The notes under the pieces were generated by a model. It worked only from the letters and a program-made list of their open reading frames with translations, had not been told where the DNA came from and did not search any database. A stretch of 64,000 nt of DNA from an uncultured Collinsella sp. (lineage in GTDB: Bacteria > Actinomycetota > Coriobacteriia > Coriobacteriales > Coriobacteriaceae). The stretch spans positions 57,774-121,773 of the forward strand of contig CABUIE010000007.1 in assembly GCA_902491565.1 (NCBI GenBank), in the 5' to 3' direction. How positions within the stretch are numbered: position 1 is the first letter of the stretch; the number at the start of each line of letters is the position of its first letter. Positions 32,454 to 40,786 of the stretch are shown piece by piece. A program made the translations under genes and the position numbers.

Positions 32454-33941
32454 ATGTCCACTACCGATGCTTCCCAGATCCACGACCTGCGTTCCGCGCT
32501 CGACTTTTTGCGTGAGATGCCGGGCCAGCTGCTCGAGACCGACACCCAGGTCGATCCCGATGCCGAGGTCTCGGGCGTCTACCGTCACGTCGGTGCTGGC
32601 GGCACCGTCATGCGCCCGACCAAAGAGGGTCCGGCGATGGTCTTCAACAACGTCAAGGGCTTTGACGACGCCAAGGTCTGCATCGGTATGCTTGCCAGCC
32701 GCAAGCGCGTTGCCGCCCTGCTCGACCTGGACGAGGAGCACCTGGGCCTCGAGATCGGCAAGCGCTTCGAGAACCTGATCGCCCCCGAGCAGATCGCCGA
32801 GGGCAAGCACGTCGACTGCCAGGAGGTCGTGTACAAGGCGACCGACGAGGGCTTTGACCTGCGCAAGATCGTTCCCGCTCCCACCAACACGCCCGTTGAC
32901 GGCGGCCCCTACATCACCATGGGCCTCGCCTATGGCACGAGCCCCGATGGCACCCAGTCCGACGTAACCATCCACCGCTTCTCCTGCGTCGACAAGGACA
33001 AGCTCGCCATGTGGATCACCCCGGGCAGCCGTCACCTGGGTGCGTTCTTTGACGAGTACTGCCAGCGCGGCGAGGATATGCCCATCTCCATCTCCATCGG
33101 CCTGGACCCCGCCGTGTACATGTGCTGCGGCTTCGAGGCTCCCACCACGCCGCTCGGCTTCAACGAGCTGCAGATCGCCGGCGCCCTGCGCGGCCGCGCC
33201 GTCGAGCTTGCCGACTGCGTCACCGTTCCGCAGAAGTGCATTGCCAATGCCGAGTACGTGCTCGAGGGCTACCTCATGCACGACGAGACCATCAACGAGG
33301 ATGTCAACGGCCACGGCTACGCCATGCCCGAGTTCCCCGGCTACACCGGTGGCGCCAAGGTCTGCCCGGTGATCAAGATCACCGCCGTCACCACGCGCGT
33401 CAACCCCATTATGGAGAGCTGCATCGGCCCTTCGCACGAGCACGTGTCCATGGCCGGTATCCCCACCGAGGCCTCCATCTACAAGATGGTCGAGACCGCT
33501 ATCCCGGGCCGCCTGCTCAACGTTCACGCCGCTCCCTGCGGTGGCGGCAAGTTCGTTGCCATCATGCAGTTCAAGAAGTCGAGCAAAAATGACGAGGGCC
33601 GTCAGCGCAACGCCGCCATGCTCGCCTTCTCGGCGTTCTCCGAGCTCAAGCACGTCATCCTTGTCGACGAGGATGTCGACATCTTCGATATGAGCGACGT
33701 GATGTGGGCCATGACCACGCGCTTCCAGGCCGACGTGGACCTCATCACCATCCCCGGTTGCCACTGCCACGTGCTCGATCCGTCCAACGACCCCGCGTTC
33801 GATCCTTCGATCCGCGAGCACGGTATCGCCTGCAAGGCCATCTTCGACTGCACGGTTCCGTTTAACCTCAAGAAGAACTTCATCCGCTCGCAGTTCATGG
33901 AGATCGACAAGGACAAGTGGGCCGCCGAGCTCGCCTTCTAG
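32454..33941 (+). CDS. ubiD: UbiD-family decarboxylase, gallate decarboxylase (LpdC)-like
   Basis: This 495-residue protein is full length for UbiD enzymes, which use prenylated FMN to decarboxylate aromatic or unsaturated acids reversibly. The VLEGYLMHDE segment carries the conserved active-site acid. The following HGYAMPEFPGYTGGAK and GPSHEHVSMAGIPTEAS regions fit the LpdC/gallate branch better than the ubiquinone branch. AAAGGAG precedes the ATG at 32454. With ubiX 33 bases downstream, cofactor and enzyme are co-expressed. Likely substrates are gallate, protocatechuate or a hydroxybenzoate. Confidence 0.9.
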   Translation: MSTTDASQIHDLRSALDFLREMPGQLLETDTQVDPDAEVSGVYRHVGAGGTVMRPTKEGPAMVFNNVKGFDDAKVCIGMLASRKRVAALLDLDEEHLGLEIGKRFENLIAPEQIAEGKHVDCQEVVYKATDEGFDLRKIVPAPTNTPVDGGPYITMGLAYGTSPDGTQSDVTIHRFSCVDKDKLAMWITPGSRHLGAFFDEYCQRGEDMPISISIGLDPAVYMCCGFEAPTTPLGFNELQIAGALRGRAVELADCVTVPQKCIANAEYVLEGYLMHDETINEDVNGHGYAMPEFPGYTGGAKVCPVIKITAVTTRVNPIMESCIGPSHEHVSMAGIPTEASIYKMVETAIPGRLLNVHAAPCGGGKFVAIMQFKKSSKNDEGRQRNAAMLAFSAFSELKHVILVDEDVDIFDMSDVMWAMTTRFQADVDLITIPGCHCHVLDPSNDPAFDPSIREHGIACKAIFDCTVPFNLKKNFIRSQFMEIDKDKWAAELAF

Positions 33942-33974
33942 TAAGTAGCCCTACCAAGTAGTTAAGGAGTTGTC

Positions 33975-34553
33975 ATGCCTGAGTCTTCTGTTCGTCCCCG
34001 TCGCATTGTCGTTGGCGTGTCTGGCGCCAGCGGTGCGGCACTGGGCCTTGAATGCCTCAAATGCCTGCGCCAGGCCGGCGCTGAGTCGGCGCTTGTCGTC
34101 ACGCGCGGGGGAGAGATCACCATCGAGCAGGAGCTCGGCATGACGCTCGACGAGTTTGCGTGCTATGCCGATGTGGTCTACGACAACAAGAACATTGGCG
34201 CTGCCATCGCAAGCGGCACCTATCCGGTCGACGGCATGATCGTGGCTCCCTGCTCCATGAAGACGCTCGCCGGCATCGCGAGCGGCTACAGCGAAAACCT
34301 GTTGCTGCGTGCGGCCGATGTGCAGATGAAAGAGCAGCGCCGCCTGGTGCTTATGGTGCGCGAGACGCCCTTCAGTGCGATCCATGTCGACAACATGGCA
34401 CGCCTGGCGCGCGTGCCGGGTGTCATGCTCATGCCGCCCATGCTCACGTTTTACAACGGCCCCGCCACGCTCGATGAGGCGGTGCATCACATCGCCGCCA
34501 AGGCACTCGAGGCCGTCGGCGTGTCGTGCGCCAACTATAAGCGCTGGTCATAG
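33975..34553 (+). CDS. ubiX: UbiX flavin prenyltransferase
   Basis: This 192-residue protein has the UbiX landmarks VSGASGAALG at 15-24 and the SMKTLAGIASGYSENLLLRA and VLMVRETPF segments, which form the FMN and prenyl-phosphate site. UbiX joins a dimethylallyl group to FMN to make the prenyl-FMN used by UbiD. It directly follows ubiD and is equivalent to LpdB. Length matches E. coli UbiX (189). The dimethylallyl source may be supplied by the isomerase domain encoded upstream. Confidence 0.93.
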   Translation: MPESSVRPRRIVVGVSGASGAALGLECLKCLRQAGAESALVVTRGGEITIEQELGMTLDEFACYADVVYDNKNIGAAIASGTYPVDGMIVAPCSMKTLAGIASGYSENLLLRAADVQMKEQRRLVLMVRETPFSAIHVDNMARLARVPGVMLMPPMLTFYNGPATLDEAVHHIAAKALEAVGVSCANYKRWS

Positions 34554-34586
34554 GCATCTTTAGGGTAGGATACGAGTAGTGTTTGA

Positions 34587-34616
34587 GCCCGCTGCCCCTG
34601 TGGGCGGCGGGCTTTT
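34587..34616 (+). terminator. Terminator after ubiX
   Basis: GCCCGCTGCCC and GGGCGGCGGGC at 34587-34597 and 34602-34611 form an eleven-pair stem (one mismatch) followed by a T run. The MerR gene that follows is likely transcribed separately or by read-through. Confidence 0.8.
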
Positions 34617-34644
34617 CGTGTCAAAGGGTGTGTCGGGAGGACCT

Positions 34645-35511
34645 ATGCAGACGGGTATGTATGCGATTAGCGAGATGGCGAGCTTGTTTAACGTTTCGCG
34701 CCAAACGCTCATCTACTACGACAAGATCGGTCTGTTTAAACCCGCCGTGGTTAACGAAAAAGGCTACCGTTTCTATTCGCCCACGCAGATCCCGCTCATG
34801 CGTCTGATCTGCATGCTGCGCGACTTGGGACTGGAACTCGATGAGATCGATCGCCTGACCTCGACGTTCGACATTGGAGAGATGACCGATCACCTGCGCT
34901 CGCGGGTGCAGGCGCTCGACGAGCAGATTGCCGGGCTCAAAGCCGAGCGCGCGAGCGTGCAGGAGCGGCTGAGTTTTTACGACGAGGCGGTCTATTGGCG
35001 CGAGCGCGAGGGCAAACCGGAGCTCAAGCAATTCGAGCGCCGCTACGTGGTCTTTGAGGAGTTCCCGAGCGATATCGAGCGTGGCCGCTCGATGCTGCAC
35101 CCCACGCTCATGCGGGCGATTCTGCGCATGCGTGCGCTCACGGGCACACGCCCCATGCGCGGTTGGGGCGCCATGCTGCGTCGCGAGGCGCTGCATTCCG
35201 ACGACCCCATCGCCGGTGCCGGTTCCTTTGCCGTGTTGCCGCGTGGTGCCGAGGAAATACTGCCGAGCGATCCTGCCGAGCTGGCGGAGATTGGCGTCGA
35301 GGTGCTGCCCGAGGGCACGTACCTGTGCATGAGTCGCTGGGGCATGCCGTACGAGCCCGAGGGTATCCGCGCCATCGTGGCCTGCATGGACAGGCACGCG
35401 CTCCAGCCCATCGGCAATGCTTTCGATTTTTGCTACCTGGACACCACGCGCTACGACGAGTCTCACCAAGAGGACTTCTGCTGTATCCAAATCCCCGTCG
35501 CCCTCAAATAA
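34645..35511 (+). CDS. MerR-family regulator with GyrI-like effector domain
   Basis: This 288-residue protein has a MerR helix-turn-helix at the start (SEMASLFNVSRQTLIYYDKIGLF), a coiled-coil dimerisation helix at about residues 85-120, and a C-terminal domain resembling the GyrI/BmrR small-molecule binding fold. I chose the ATG at 34645, which has GGGAGG upstream. Its place after ubiX makes it a candidate sensor of the aromatic substrate or product of the decarboxylase system, but it is not proven to control it. Confidence 0.86.
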   Translation: MQTGMYAISEMASLFNVSRQTLIYYDKIGLFKPAVVNEKGYRFYSPTQIPLMRLICMLRDLGLELDEIDRLTSTFDIGEMTDHLRSRVQALDEQIAGLKAERASVQERLSFYDEAVYWREREGKPELKQFERRYVVFEEFPSDIERGRSMLHPTLMRAILRMRALTGTRPMRGWGAMLRREALHSDDPIAGAGSFAVLPRGAEEILPSDPAELAEIGVEVLPEGTYLCMSRWGMPYEPEGIRAIVACMDRHALQPIGNAFDFCYLDTTRYDESHQEDFCCIQIPVALK

Positions 35512-35512
35512 C

Positions 35513-35576
35513 TTGCGGTGAAATAGTCCCTAAATAGCTCGAGTGGGCGTGCAAACAGGAACTATTCCACCGCAAC
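35513..35576. repeat. Dispersed hairpin, GCGGTGAAATA family, copy 2
   Basis: Arms CTTGCGGTGAAATAGT and ACTATTCCACCGCAA pair with the same A-C mismatch as the copy at 2690-2756. The central sequence differs. Confidence 0.7.
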
Positions 35577-35580
35577 TTCG

Positions 35581-35611
35581 ATGCGACAAAGGAGCAGTCC
35601 CTTTATCGCAT
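35581..35611. repeat. CAAAGGG-core hairpin copy
   Basis: Arms ATGCGACAAAGG and CCTTTATCGCAT pair with one mismatch. It abuts the GCGGTGAAATA hairpin. Confidence 0.7.
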
Positions 35612-35687
35612 TCCGTGCGAGCTCCAGCGCCATCTGCGGGTATAAGGCTAACAAGTGTTTATTTGCGAGGCCTAAGGGGCGCCCCGT

Positions 35688-36557
35688 ATGGATATCGATA
35701 ACTTTGAATGGTGGTATAGCGAGGGCGAGGCTCCGGACGAGGAGTGGGACGAGCCCGCGTCGCGTGACGTGTCGAGCGACGAGGACGAGACCGGCAACGA
35801 TGCCGCTGTCGAGCCTGATGCCGCCTCCGATGCCGCCGAGCCCCTGACCTTTGAGCAGGCTTGGGCCCAGGCCGAGGCCGATGAGGCTAAGGCCGATGCC
35901 ACGGCCACACTCGGTGAGCCGGCGGACATGTCCATCTCGCCGGCAAAGATCCCGCAGCCGCGTCACACCATCGACCCCGACAGCACGGCATCCTTCAGCA
36001 TTCTCGACGTGCCCGCGCAAGGCGCCCAGGCGCCTGCGCCCACACATCGCCCCGACCTGGCTCGTGAGGAAGACGCGGGCCGCCGTTCTCCGCTCGGCCC
36101 CATCCTCATCGCCTTCATGGCCGGCGTTATCGCCTGCTCGGCAATCGGTAGCGTTTGGAGCCATGTCGAGCAGCAGCGTCAAGACGCCGCCAAGGTCGAG
36201 ATGTCTGTCGAGCAATCGCTCAGCCGCACGCGCTCGGTACATGTGTCGGTTGAGGTCAAGGACGGCGCGATGTGGGACACCGCGCGTGGCGACAGCCAAA
36301 TGCTCATCCACATCGTGGGGCGTACGCTCAAAGGGCAGACGATTGACGAGTATCAATACGTCAATTCCGCTGGTGACGGCATCGAGCTCAAGCCCGGCGA
36401 CTACGAGCTCACCGTCGACGAACCGCCCGTCGCCACCGACGGCACGCGCTTCCGCGCCTCAAAGCGCATGGTTCCCGTGAGCTTTAACTCGCAGGCGCCC
36501 GATACGGTCGATAGCACTCCGCAGGGCGGGTTTGACCTTTACGCAATCGCTCAATAA
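35688..36557 (+). CDS. Single-pass membrane protein with acidic N-terminus, unknown function
   Basis: This 289-residue protein has an N-terminal 135-residue region that is very rich in Asp, Glu and Ala and probably disordered, one transmembrane segment at about 137-157, and a C-terminal domain of about 130 residues predicted outside the cell. I do not recognise the C-terminal domain. No signal peptide is visible, so the N-terminus stays in the cytoplasm. It stands alone between repeat elements and the epimerase gene. A structural or signalling role at the envelope is possible. Confidence 0.7.
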   Translation: MDIDNFEWWYSEGEAPDEEWDEPASRDVSSDEDETGNDAAVEPDAASDAAEPLTFEQAWAQAEADEAKADATATLGEPADMSISPAKIPQPRHTIDPDSTASFSILDVPAQGAQAPAPTHRPDLAREEDAGRRSPLGPILIAFMAGVIACSAIGSVWSHVEQQRQDAAKVEMSVEQSLSRTRSVHVSVEVKDGAMWDTARGDSQMLIHIVGRTLKGQTIDEYQYVNSAGDGIELKPGDYELTVDEPPVATDGTRFRASKRMVPVSFNSQAPDTVDSTPQGGFDLYAIAQ

Positions 36558-36636
36558 CTGCGCCTGCCGCTTCTCCTTGCCGCCAAGAGTGGGACAATAG
36601 CCCTCGACACTGTTGTTTACTTTTGGAGGAAGTAGC

Positions 36637-37530
36637 ATGTCCACCGTCACCACCATCAAGCGCGGCGGCCTCACCGCGGCCATCGATTCCATGGGTGCCC
36701 AGCTCACGAGCCTTGCCCTTAACGGCAACGAGTATCTGTGGCAGGGCGATCCCGCCTTTTGGGGCAAGCACGCGCCCATCCTGTTCCCCATTGTGGGTTC
36801 GCTGCGCAACAACACGGCAGCGTCTGCAGCCGGCACCTGCGAGATGCCGCGCCACGGACTCGCGCGCATCGTCGAGCACGAGCTGGTCGAGGTTTCGGAG
36901 GACGGCTCCTCGGTAACGTACGAGATCGCCGATACGCCCGAGTCGCTCAAGGCCTTTCCGTTCCACTTTAAGCTCAACATGACCTATGCCCTGACCGGCG
37001 ACGCCACCCTCACGCAGACCTTTGCCGTCACCAATACCGGCGACGTGGACCTGCCGTTCTCGGTGGGCGGCCACCCCGCATTTAACGTGCCCGCCCCCGG
37101 TGCCGAGGACGAGGCGTTCGAGGATTACGAGCTGGCGTTTACCGAGGCTTGGACTAACGAGGCTCCTATCATCACGCCCGACGGTCTTATGACGTTCGAG
37201 GGCAGCTACAAGGCTCCCAATAACTCGGACGTGCTGCCCATCACGCATCGCAGCTTCGATAACGATGCCATCATGTTCACCGATACCCCGGGCTCCACGC
37301 TTACGCTGCGCGGTCGCAAGTCGGGCCACGGCGTCAAGATCGACTTTGAAGGCTTTAAGTACATCGGCGTGTGGTCTGCCGCCAACGACGCTCCGTTTGT
37401 GGCGCTCGAGCCCTGGACCGGTCACACCACCATGGACACCGAGGACGACGTCTTTGAGCACAAGGTCAACACCATTACGCTGGCACCGGGCGAGACGGAC
37501 GTCCGCAGCTTTAGCGTCACCTTACTCTAG
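36637..37530 (+). CDS. Aldose 1-epimerase family protein (LacX-like)
   Basis: This 297-residue protein belongs to the galactose mutarotase superfamily. It has the N-terminal GAQLTSLALNGNEYLWQ segment and the conserved GHPAFN motif near residue 147, which carries the key His. The LacX/YeaD branch acts on sugars or sugar phosphates of uncertain identity. GGAGGAAG precedes the ATG at 36637. No sugar gene is adjacent. Confidence 0.88.
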   Translation: MSTVTTIKRGGLTAAIDSMGAQLTSLALNGNEYLWQGDPAFWGKHAPILFPIVGSLRNNTAASAAGTCEMPRHGLARIVEHELVEVSEDGSSVTYEIADTPESLKAFPFHFKLNMTYALTGDATLTQTFAVTNTGDVDLPFSVGGHPAFNVPAPGAEDEAFEDYELAFTEAWTNEAPIITPDGLMTFEGSYKAPNNSDVLPITHRSFDNDAIMFTDTPGSTLTLRGRKSGHGVKIDFEGFKYIGVWSAANDAPFVALEPWTGHTTMDTEDDVFEHKVNTITLAPGETDVRSFSVTLL

Positions 37531-37649
37531 AGGTTCCGCCGTTCTGACGAACGGCGGACTAGTCGACGCTGCGCGCCGCCCAGGGCGACAATTTGTCATT
37601 CAAAAGGCAAGGCATGACCAGAAGGTCTATGCCTTGCCTTTTTCATGCC
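37531..37649. repeat. Composite intergenic element, copy with a variant first hairpin
   Basis: The first hairpin uses TCCGCCGTT and AACGGCGGA arms, where the copies near 43.5 and 59.2 kb use GTTACGCGG and CCGCGTAAC. The central GTCGACGCTGCGCGCCGCC block and the second hairpin (GGCAAGGCAT / ATGCCTTGCC plus T run) are shared. The third, outer stem is missing. The T run makes it a likely terminator for the epimerase gene. Confidence 0.75.
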
Positions 37650-37703
37650 TAGTCGTTGGGGACGTTCTTGTTTGACTAGTCGTTTAAGAACGTCCAACGA
37701 CTA
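37650..37703. repeat. GACTAGTC-loop hairpin, copy 1
   Basis: Arms of about 20 bases (TAGTCGTTGGGGACGTTCTT and its partner at 37686-37703) pair around a loop containing GACTAGTC, with two bases unpaired in the left arm. It follows the composite element without a gap. Confidence 0.7.
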
Positions 37704-37727
37704 CCAATCGTTTTCAGTTCGTAAACT

Positions 37728-37753
37728 TGCATATATGCATTTATATATGCATT
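37728..37753. promoter_or_regulatory. TGCATATATGCA-type palindromes, candidate ArgR-like operator
   Basis: TGCATATATGCA is followed at once by TTATATATGCA, giving two overlapping AT-rich palindromic sites about 70 bases before the binding-protein gene. ArgR boxes are AT-rich paired palindromes with TGNAT ends, so regulation by arginine is possible. Confidence 0.4.
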
Positions 37754-37821
37754 TGCTGGAGGTAGCGCTGAGCGGTATCCTGTTAAGTCGTCAGCATACG
37801 ATTCAACAGGGAAGGCAGATT

Positions 37822-38748
37822 ATGCATTCTCCCCAACAGTGCGGCATGCAGGCCCAGCCGATATGCAGCCGTCGCATCTTTTTGGGTAGCGCTCTCGCTG
37901 CGAGCGCTTCCGTCGTCGCCGGCGCGCTCGCCGGCTGTCAGCGCCCGTCCACGCTCAAGGTGGTTCAACCCACGACGGGTGGCGGTCGCGACGACCTGTC
38001 CGATTCCGTGATCGGCAAGGACAAGATCCGCATTGGCATGGAGGCGGCCTACGCCCCGTACAACTGGCAGGTTTCCGAAGCCAGTGAGTACACCATCCCT
38101 ATCGACAACGTGCAGGGCGCCTATGCCGATGGCTACGACGTGCAGATCGCCAAGATCGTCTGCAAGGCCCTCGGCGGCGAGCCCGTTGCCGTCAAGCAGA
38201 GCTTCTCGGGCCTTATCGATTCGCTCAACAACGGCCAGATCGACCTCATCATCGCCGGCATGAGCGCCACGCCCGAGCGCGAGGAGTCTGTCGGCTTTTC
38301 CGACCCGTACTTCATTGGCTACTTTGGCCTGTTCGTAAAAGAGGGCTCTCCCTACCAAAACGCCACCAAGCTTAGCGACTTTAGCGGTGCTACGGTGCTG
38401 GGCCAAAAGGACACCATGCTCGACACCGTCATCGACGAGATCCCGGGCGTTGTGCACAAAAATCCGGTCGATTCGGTTCCCACAGTGTTTTCGAACCTGC
38501 TGCAGGGCACGTGCGACGCCGTGACCTACAACACCGAGAACGAGAAGGGCTATATGGCCCAAAATCCGGGCATTGTCCCCATTCATTTTGCCGAGGGCGA
38601 GGGCTTTAAGCAGGAGGTCACGGCAAACGTCGGCTGCCGCAAGGGCTCGGACAAGCTGCTTAAGCTCATCGACAAGGCACTCAAGGGCATTAGCCAAGAG
38701 GAGCGCGACCAAATGTGGGACGCGTGCCTCGACCGTCAGCCGGCATAG
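37822..38748 (+). CDS. Amino-acid ABC transporter substrate-binding lipoprotein
   Basis: This 308-residue protein opens with a signal peptide containing SRRIFLG (residues 16-22), which fits the Tat consensus, and a lipobox LAGC with Cys39. The mature part is a family 3 solute-binding protein (RIGMEAAYAPYNW, DLIIAGMSATPERE, VGFSDPYF). GGGAAGG lies before the ATG at 37822. The permease and ATPase follow within a few bases. Polar or basic amino acids are the likely substrates. Confidence 0.9.
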   Translation: MHSPQQCGMQAQPICSRRIFLGSALAASASVVAGALAGCQRPSTLKVVQPTTGGGRDDLSDSVIGKDKIRIGMEAAYAPYNWQVSEASEYTIPIDNVQGAYADGYDVQIAKIVCKALGGEPVAVKQSFSGLIDSLNNGQIDLIIAGMSATPEREESVGFSDPYFIGYFGLFVKEGSPYQNATKLSDFSGATVLGQKDTMLDTVIDEIPGVVHKNPVDSVPTVFSNLLQGTCDAVTYNTENEKGYMAQNPGIVPIHFAEGEGFKQEVTANVGCRKGSDKLLKLIDKALKGISQEERDQMWDACLDRQPA

Positions 38749-38757
38749 GGAGGCAGC

Positions 38758-39906
38758 ATGAAAACCATCAATCGCCTGGCCTCCTTTATCAAGGCCGACC
38801 ACCGTTATGTATACCTGGGCACGAGCGTTATCGCGGCGCTCGGCCTGGCGTTTAGCCAGCGCAACCCCACGCCGCTGAGCTTCTTGGCCCCCACGGGCGT
38901 GTTCCAAGATTGCCTTTGGGCGATCCTGTGGGCGTGGCTCGTCGTGTCGGCGGCGGCGCTGGTCACCAAGCTTATGCACTGGAGCGACTACCGCGAAAAG
39001 TCGCCGTTCGCATCCGAGCGTTTCCGTCGTGGAGCACGCCTGGGCAGCTACGCCGTGGTCGCCATCGCGGCGATCTTTTTCGTGGACCGCTGCGTCATGT
39101 CGTTTATCGACCTGGTGCAGGTGAGCATTGTCTCGGATTCCAGCCCCAGCGACTTTTTGTCGAGCCTGGTCTACATGACCTACAAGAGCGGGGACTTCTT
39201 CATTCGCGGTATCGAGATCACCATCGCGCTTGCCACCTTTGGCACCGTCATCGCATTCTTCCTGGCGCTGCTCTTTGTGTTCTTGCGAATTCAGACCTTC
39301 GATCGCGTGGACAACGACCTGGTGCGCTTCTTTAAGAGCACCGGCCGCGGTTTTGCGACTGTCTACTCCACCATCGTGCGCGGTACGCCCATGATGGTTC
39401 AGGGCCTGCTCATCTATTACGCGGGCTTCACCGTTTTGCGCGGCATGGGCTTCGAGACCGCTCAGGCCAACCAGATCTGGAGCACCTTCACCGCCGGCCT
39501 CGTCACCATCTCGCTCAATTCCACCGCCTACATGATGGAGGTCCTGCGCGGCGGCATCGAGTCCATCGATCCCGGCCAGGCCGAGGCGGCGCGCTCGCTG
39601 GGCCTGTCGCAGTGGCAAGCCATGCGCAAAGTCGTGTTCCCCCAGGGCATTAAAAACGCGATTCCGGCGCTCACCAACGAGCTCATCATCAACATCAAGG
39701 ATTCGTCGGTGCTCTCGGTCATCGGCGTGTTCGACCTCATGTACGCCACCACCACCGTCGCCGGCGTGTACTACCGCCAGATGGAGGTCTACTGCGTGGC
39801 GCTCGTGGTCTACCTGATCCTGACGCTTGTGGCAAGTCGCCTGCTCGAGGCCTTTGGCAAAAAGCTCGGCGCCGAGGCCCCGGCCACGCTGCCCAGCTCC
39901 AACTAG
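38758..39906 (+). CDS. Amino-acid ABC transporter permease
   Basis: This 382-residue protein has a HisM/GlnP-type permease domain in its C-terminal half with the EAA loop (EAARSLGLSQWQAMRKVVFPQ). The N-terminal 150 residues carry additional membrane segments, so the protein is much longer than the usual 220-230 residues. It starts 9 bases after the binding-protein gene and works with it and the ATPase as one importer in the inner membrane. Confidence 0.9.
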   Translation: MKTINRLASFIKADHRYVYLGTSVIAALGLAFSQRNPTPLSFLAPTGVFQDCLWAILWAWLVVSAAALVTKLMHWSDYREKSPFASERFRRGARLGSYAVVAIAAIFFVDRCVMSFIDLVQVSIVSDSSPSDFLSSLVYMTYKSGDFFIRGIEITIALATFGTVIAFFLALLFVFLRIQTFDRVDNDLVRFFKSTGRGFATVYSTIVRGTPMMVQGLLIYYAGFTVLRGMGFETAQANQIWSTFTAGLVTISLNSTAYMMEVLRGGIESIDPGQAEAARSLGLSQWQAMRKVVFPQGIKNAIPALTNELIINIKDSSVLSVIGVFDLMYATTTVAGVYYRQMEVYCVALVVYLILTLVASRLLEAFGKKLGAEAPATLPSSN

Positions 39907-39928
39907 GCTCAAGACGAGGAGAATCATC

Positions 39929-40714
39929 ATGGCAGATACCGCCACTACCGGCGCCGCGGCCGCCGTTCAGACCAATGAGCCGCTCATCCGCGTCGAGGGC
40001 CTGCGCAAGAGCTTCGGTTCGCTCGAGGTGCTCAAGGGCATCGACCTGTCCGTCAATCCCGGTGAGGTCGTCACTATTATTGGCGCCTCGGGCTCGGGCA
40101 AGTCGACTTTCCTGCGCTGCCTCAACCTGCTCGAGACCCCGGACGCGGGCCACATCTGGTTCCACGGCCAGGACCTCACGGCCGAGCGCTGCAACATCAA
40201 CAAGCTGCGCGAGGACATCGGCATGGTGTTCCAGGGCTTTAACCTGTTCAACAACATGGACGTGCTCGACAACTGCACGCTCGCGCCCGTCACGCTCAAA
40301 AAGATGAGCAAGGCCGAGGCCGAGAAGGTCGCGATGGAGCATCTGACGAGCGTGGGGCTCGAGAAGTTCGCGCACGCCGCCGTGGGCCGCCTGTCCGGTG
40401 GTCAAAAACAGCGCGTGGCCATCGCGCGCGCCCTGTGCATGAATCCGCAGATCATGCTGTTCGACGAGCCGACCTCCGCACTCGACCCCGAGATCGTGGG
40501 CGAGGTGCTCGAGGTCATGCGCAAGCTCGCTGCCGACGGCATGACCATGGTCGTCGTCACGCACGAGATGGCCTTTGCCCGCACGGTGTCCGACCGCGTA
40601 GTCTTTATGGACAAGGGCGTGGTGCTCGAGGATGCCGCGCCGGCCGAGCTCTTTGGCAACCCCAAGCACCAGCGTACCCGCGAGTTCCTCTCGCGTTATC
40701 TCGAGGACAAATAA
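39929..40714 (+). CDS. Amino-acid ABC transporter ATP-binding protein
   Basis: This 261-residue ATPase has Walker A (GASGSGKST), signature LSGGQKQR, Walker B with LFDEPTSALD and the H-loop in THEMAFA. It resembles GlnQ/HisP. GAGGAG precedes the ATG at 39929; the N-terminal 18 residues before the domain are low-complexity Ala/Thr. It powers the importer encoded by the two genes upstream. Confidence 0.93.
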   Translation: MADTATTGAAAAVQTNEPLIRVEGLRKSFGSLEVLKGIDLSVNPGEVVTIIGASGSGKSTFLRCLNLLETPDAGHIWFHGQDLTAERCNINKLREDIGMVFQGFNLFNNMDVLDNCTLAPVTLKKMSKAEAEKVAMEHLTSVGLEKFAHAAVGRLSGGQKQRVAIARALCMNPQIMLFDEPTSALDPEIVGEVLEVMRKLAADGMTMVVVTHEMAFARTVSDRVVFMDKGVVLEDAAPAELFGNPKHQRTREFLSRYLEDK

Positions 40715-40786
40715 GCAACCGCAAACGCTTATGTGGCAGGGCCGCTCCGGTGGGGCGGCCCTCGTCATCACAATCGAAAGGATGTC

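Noticed and set aside
37783..39945. 720-codon open frame on the minus strand
   Set aside because: It is antisense to the amino-acid ABC transporter genes, which have clear family motifs.
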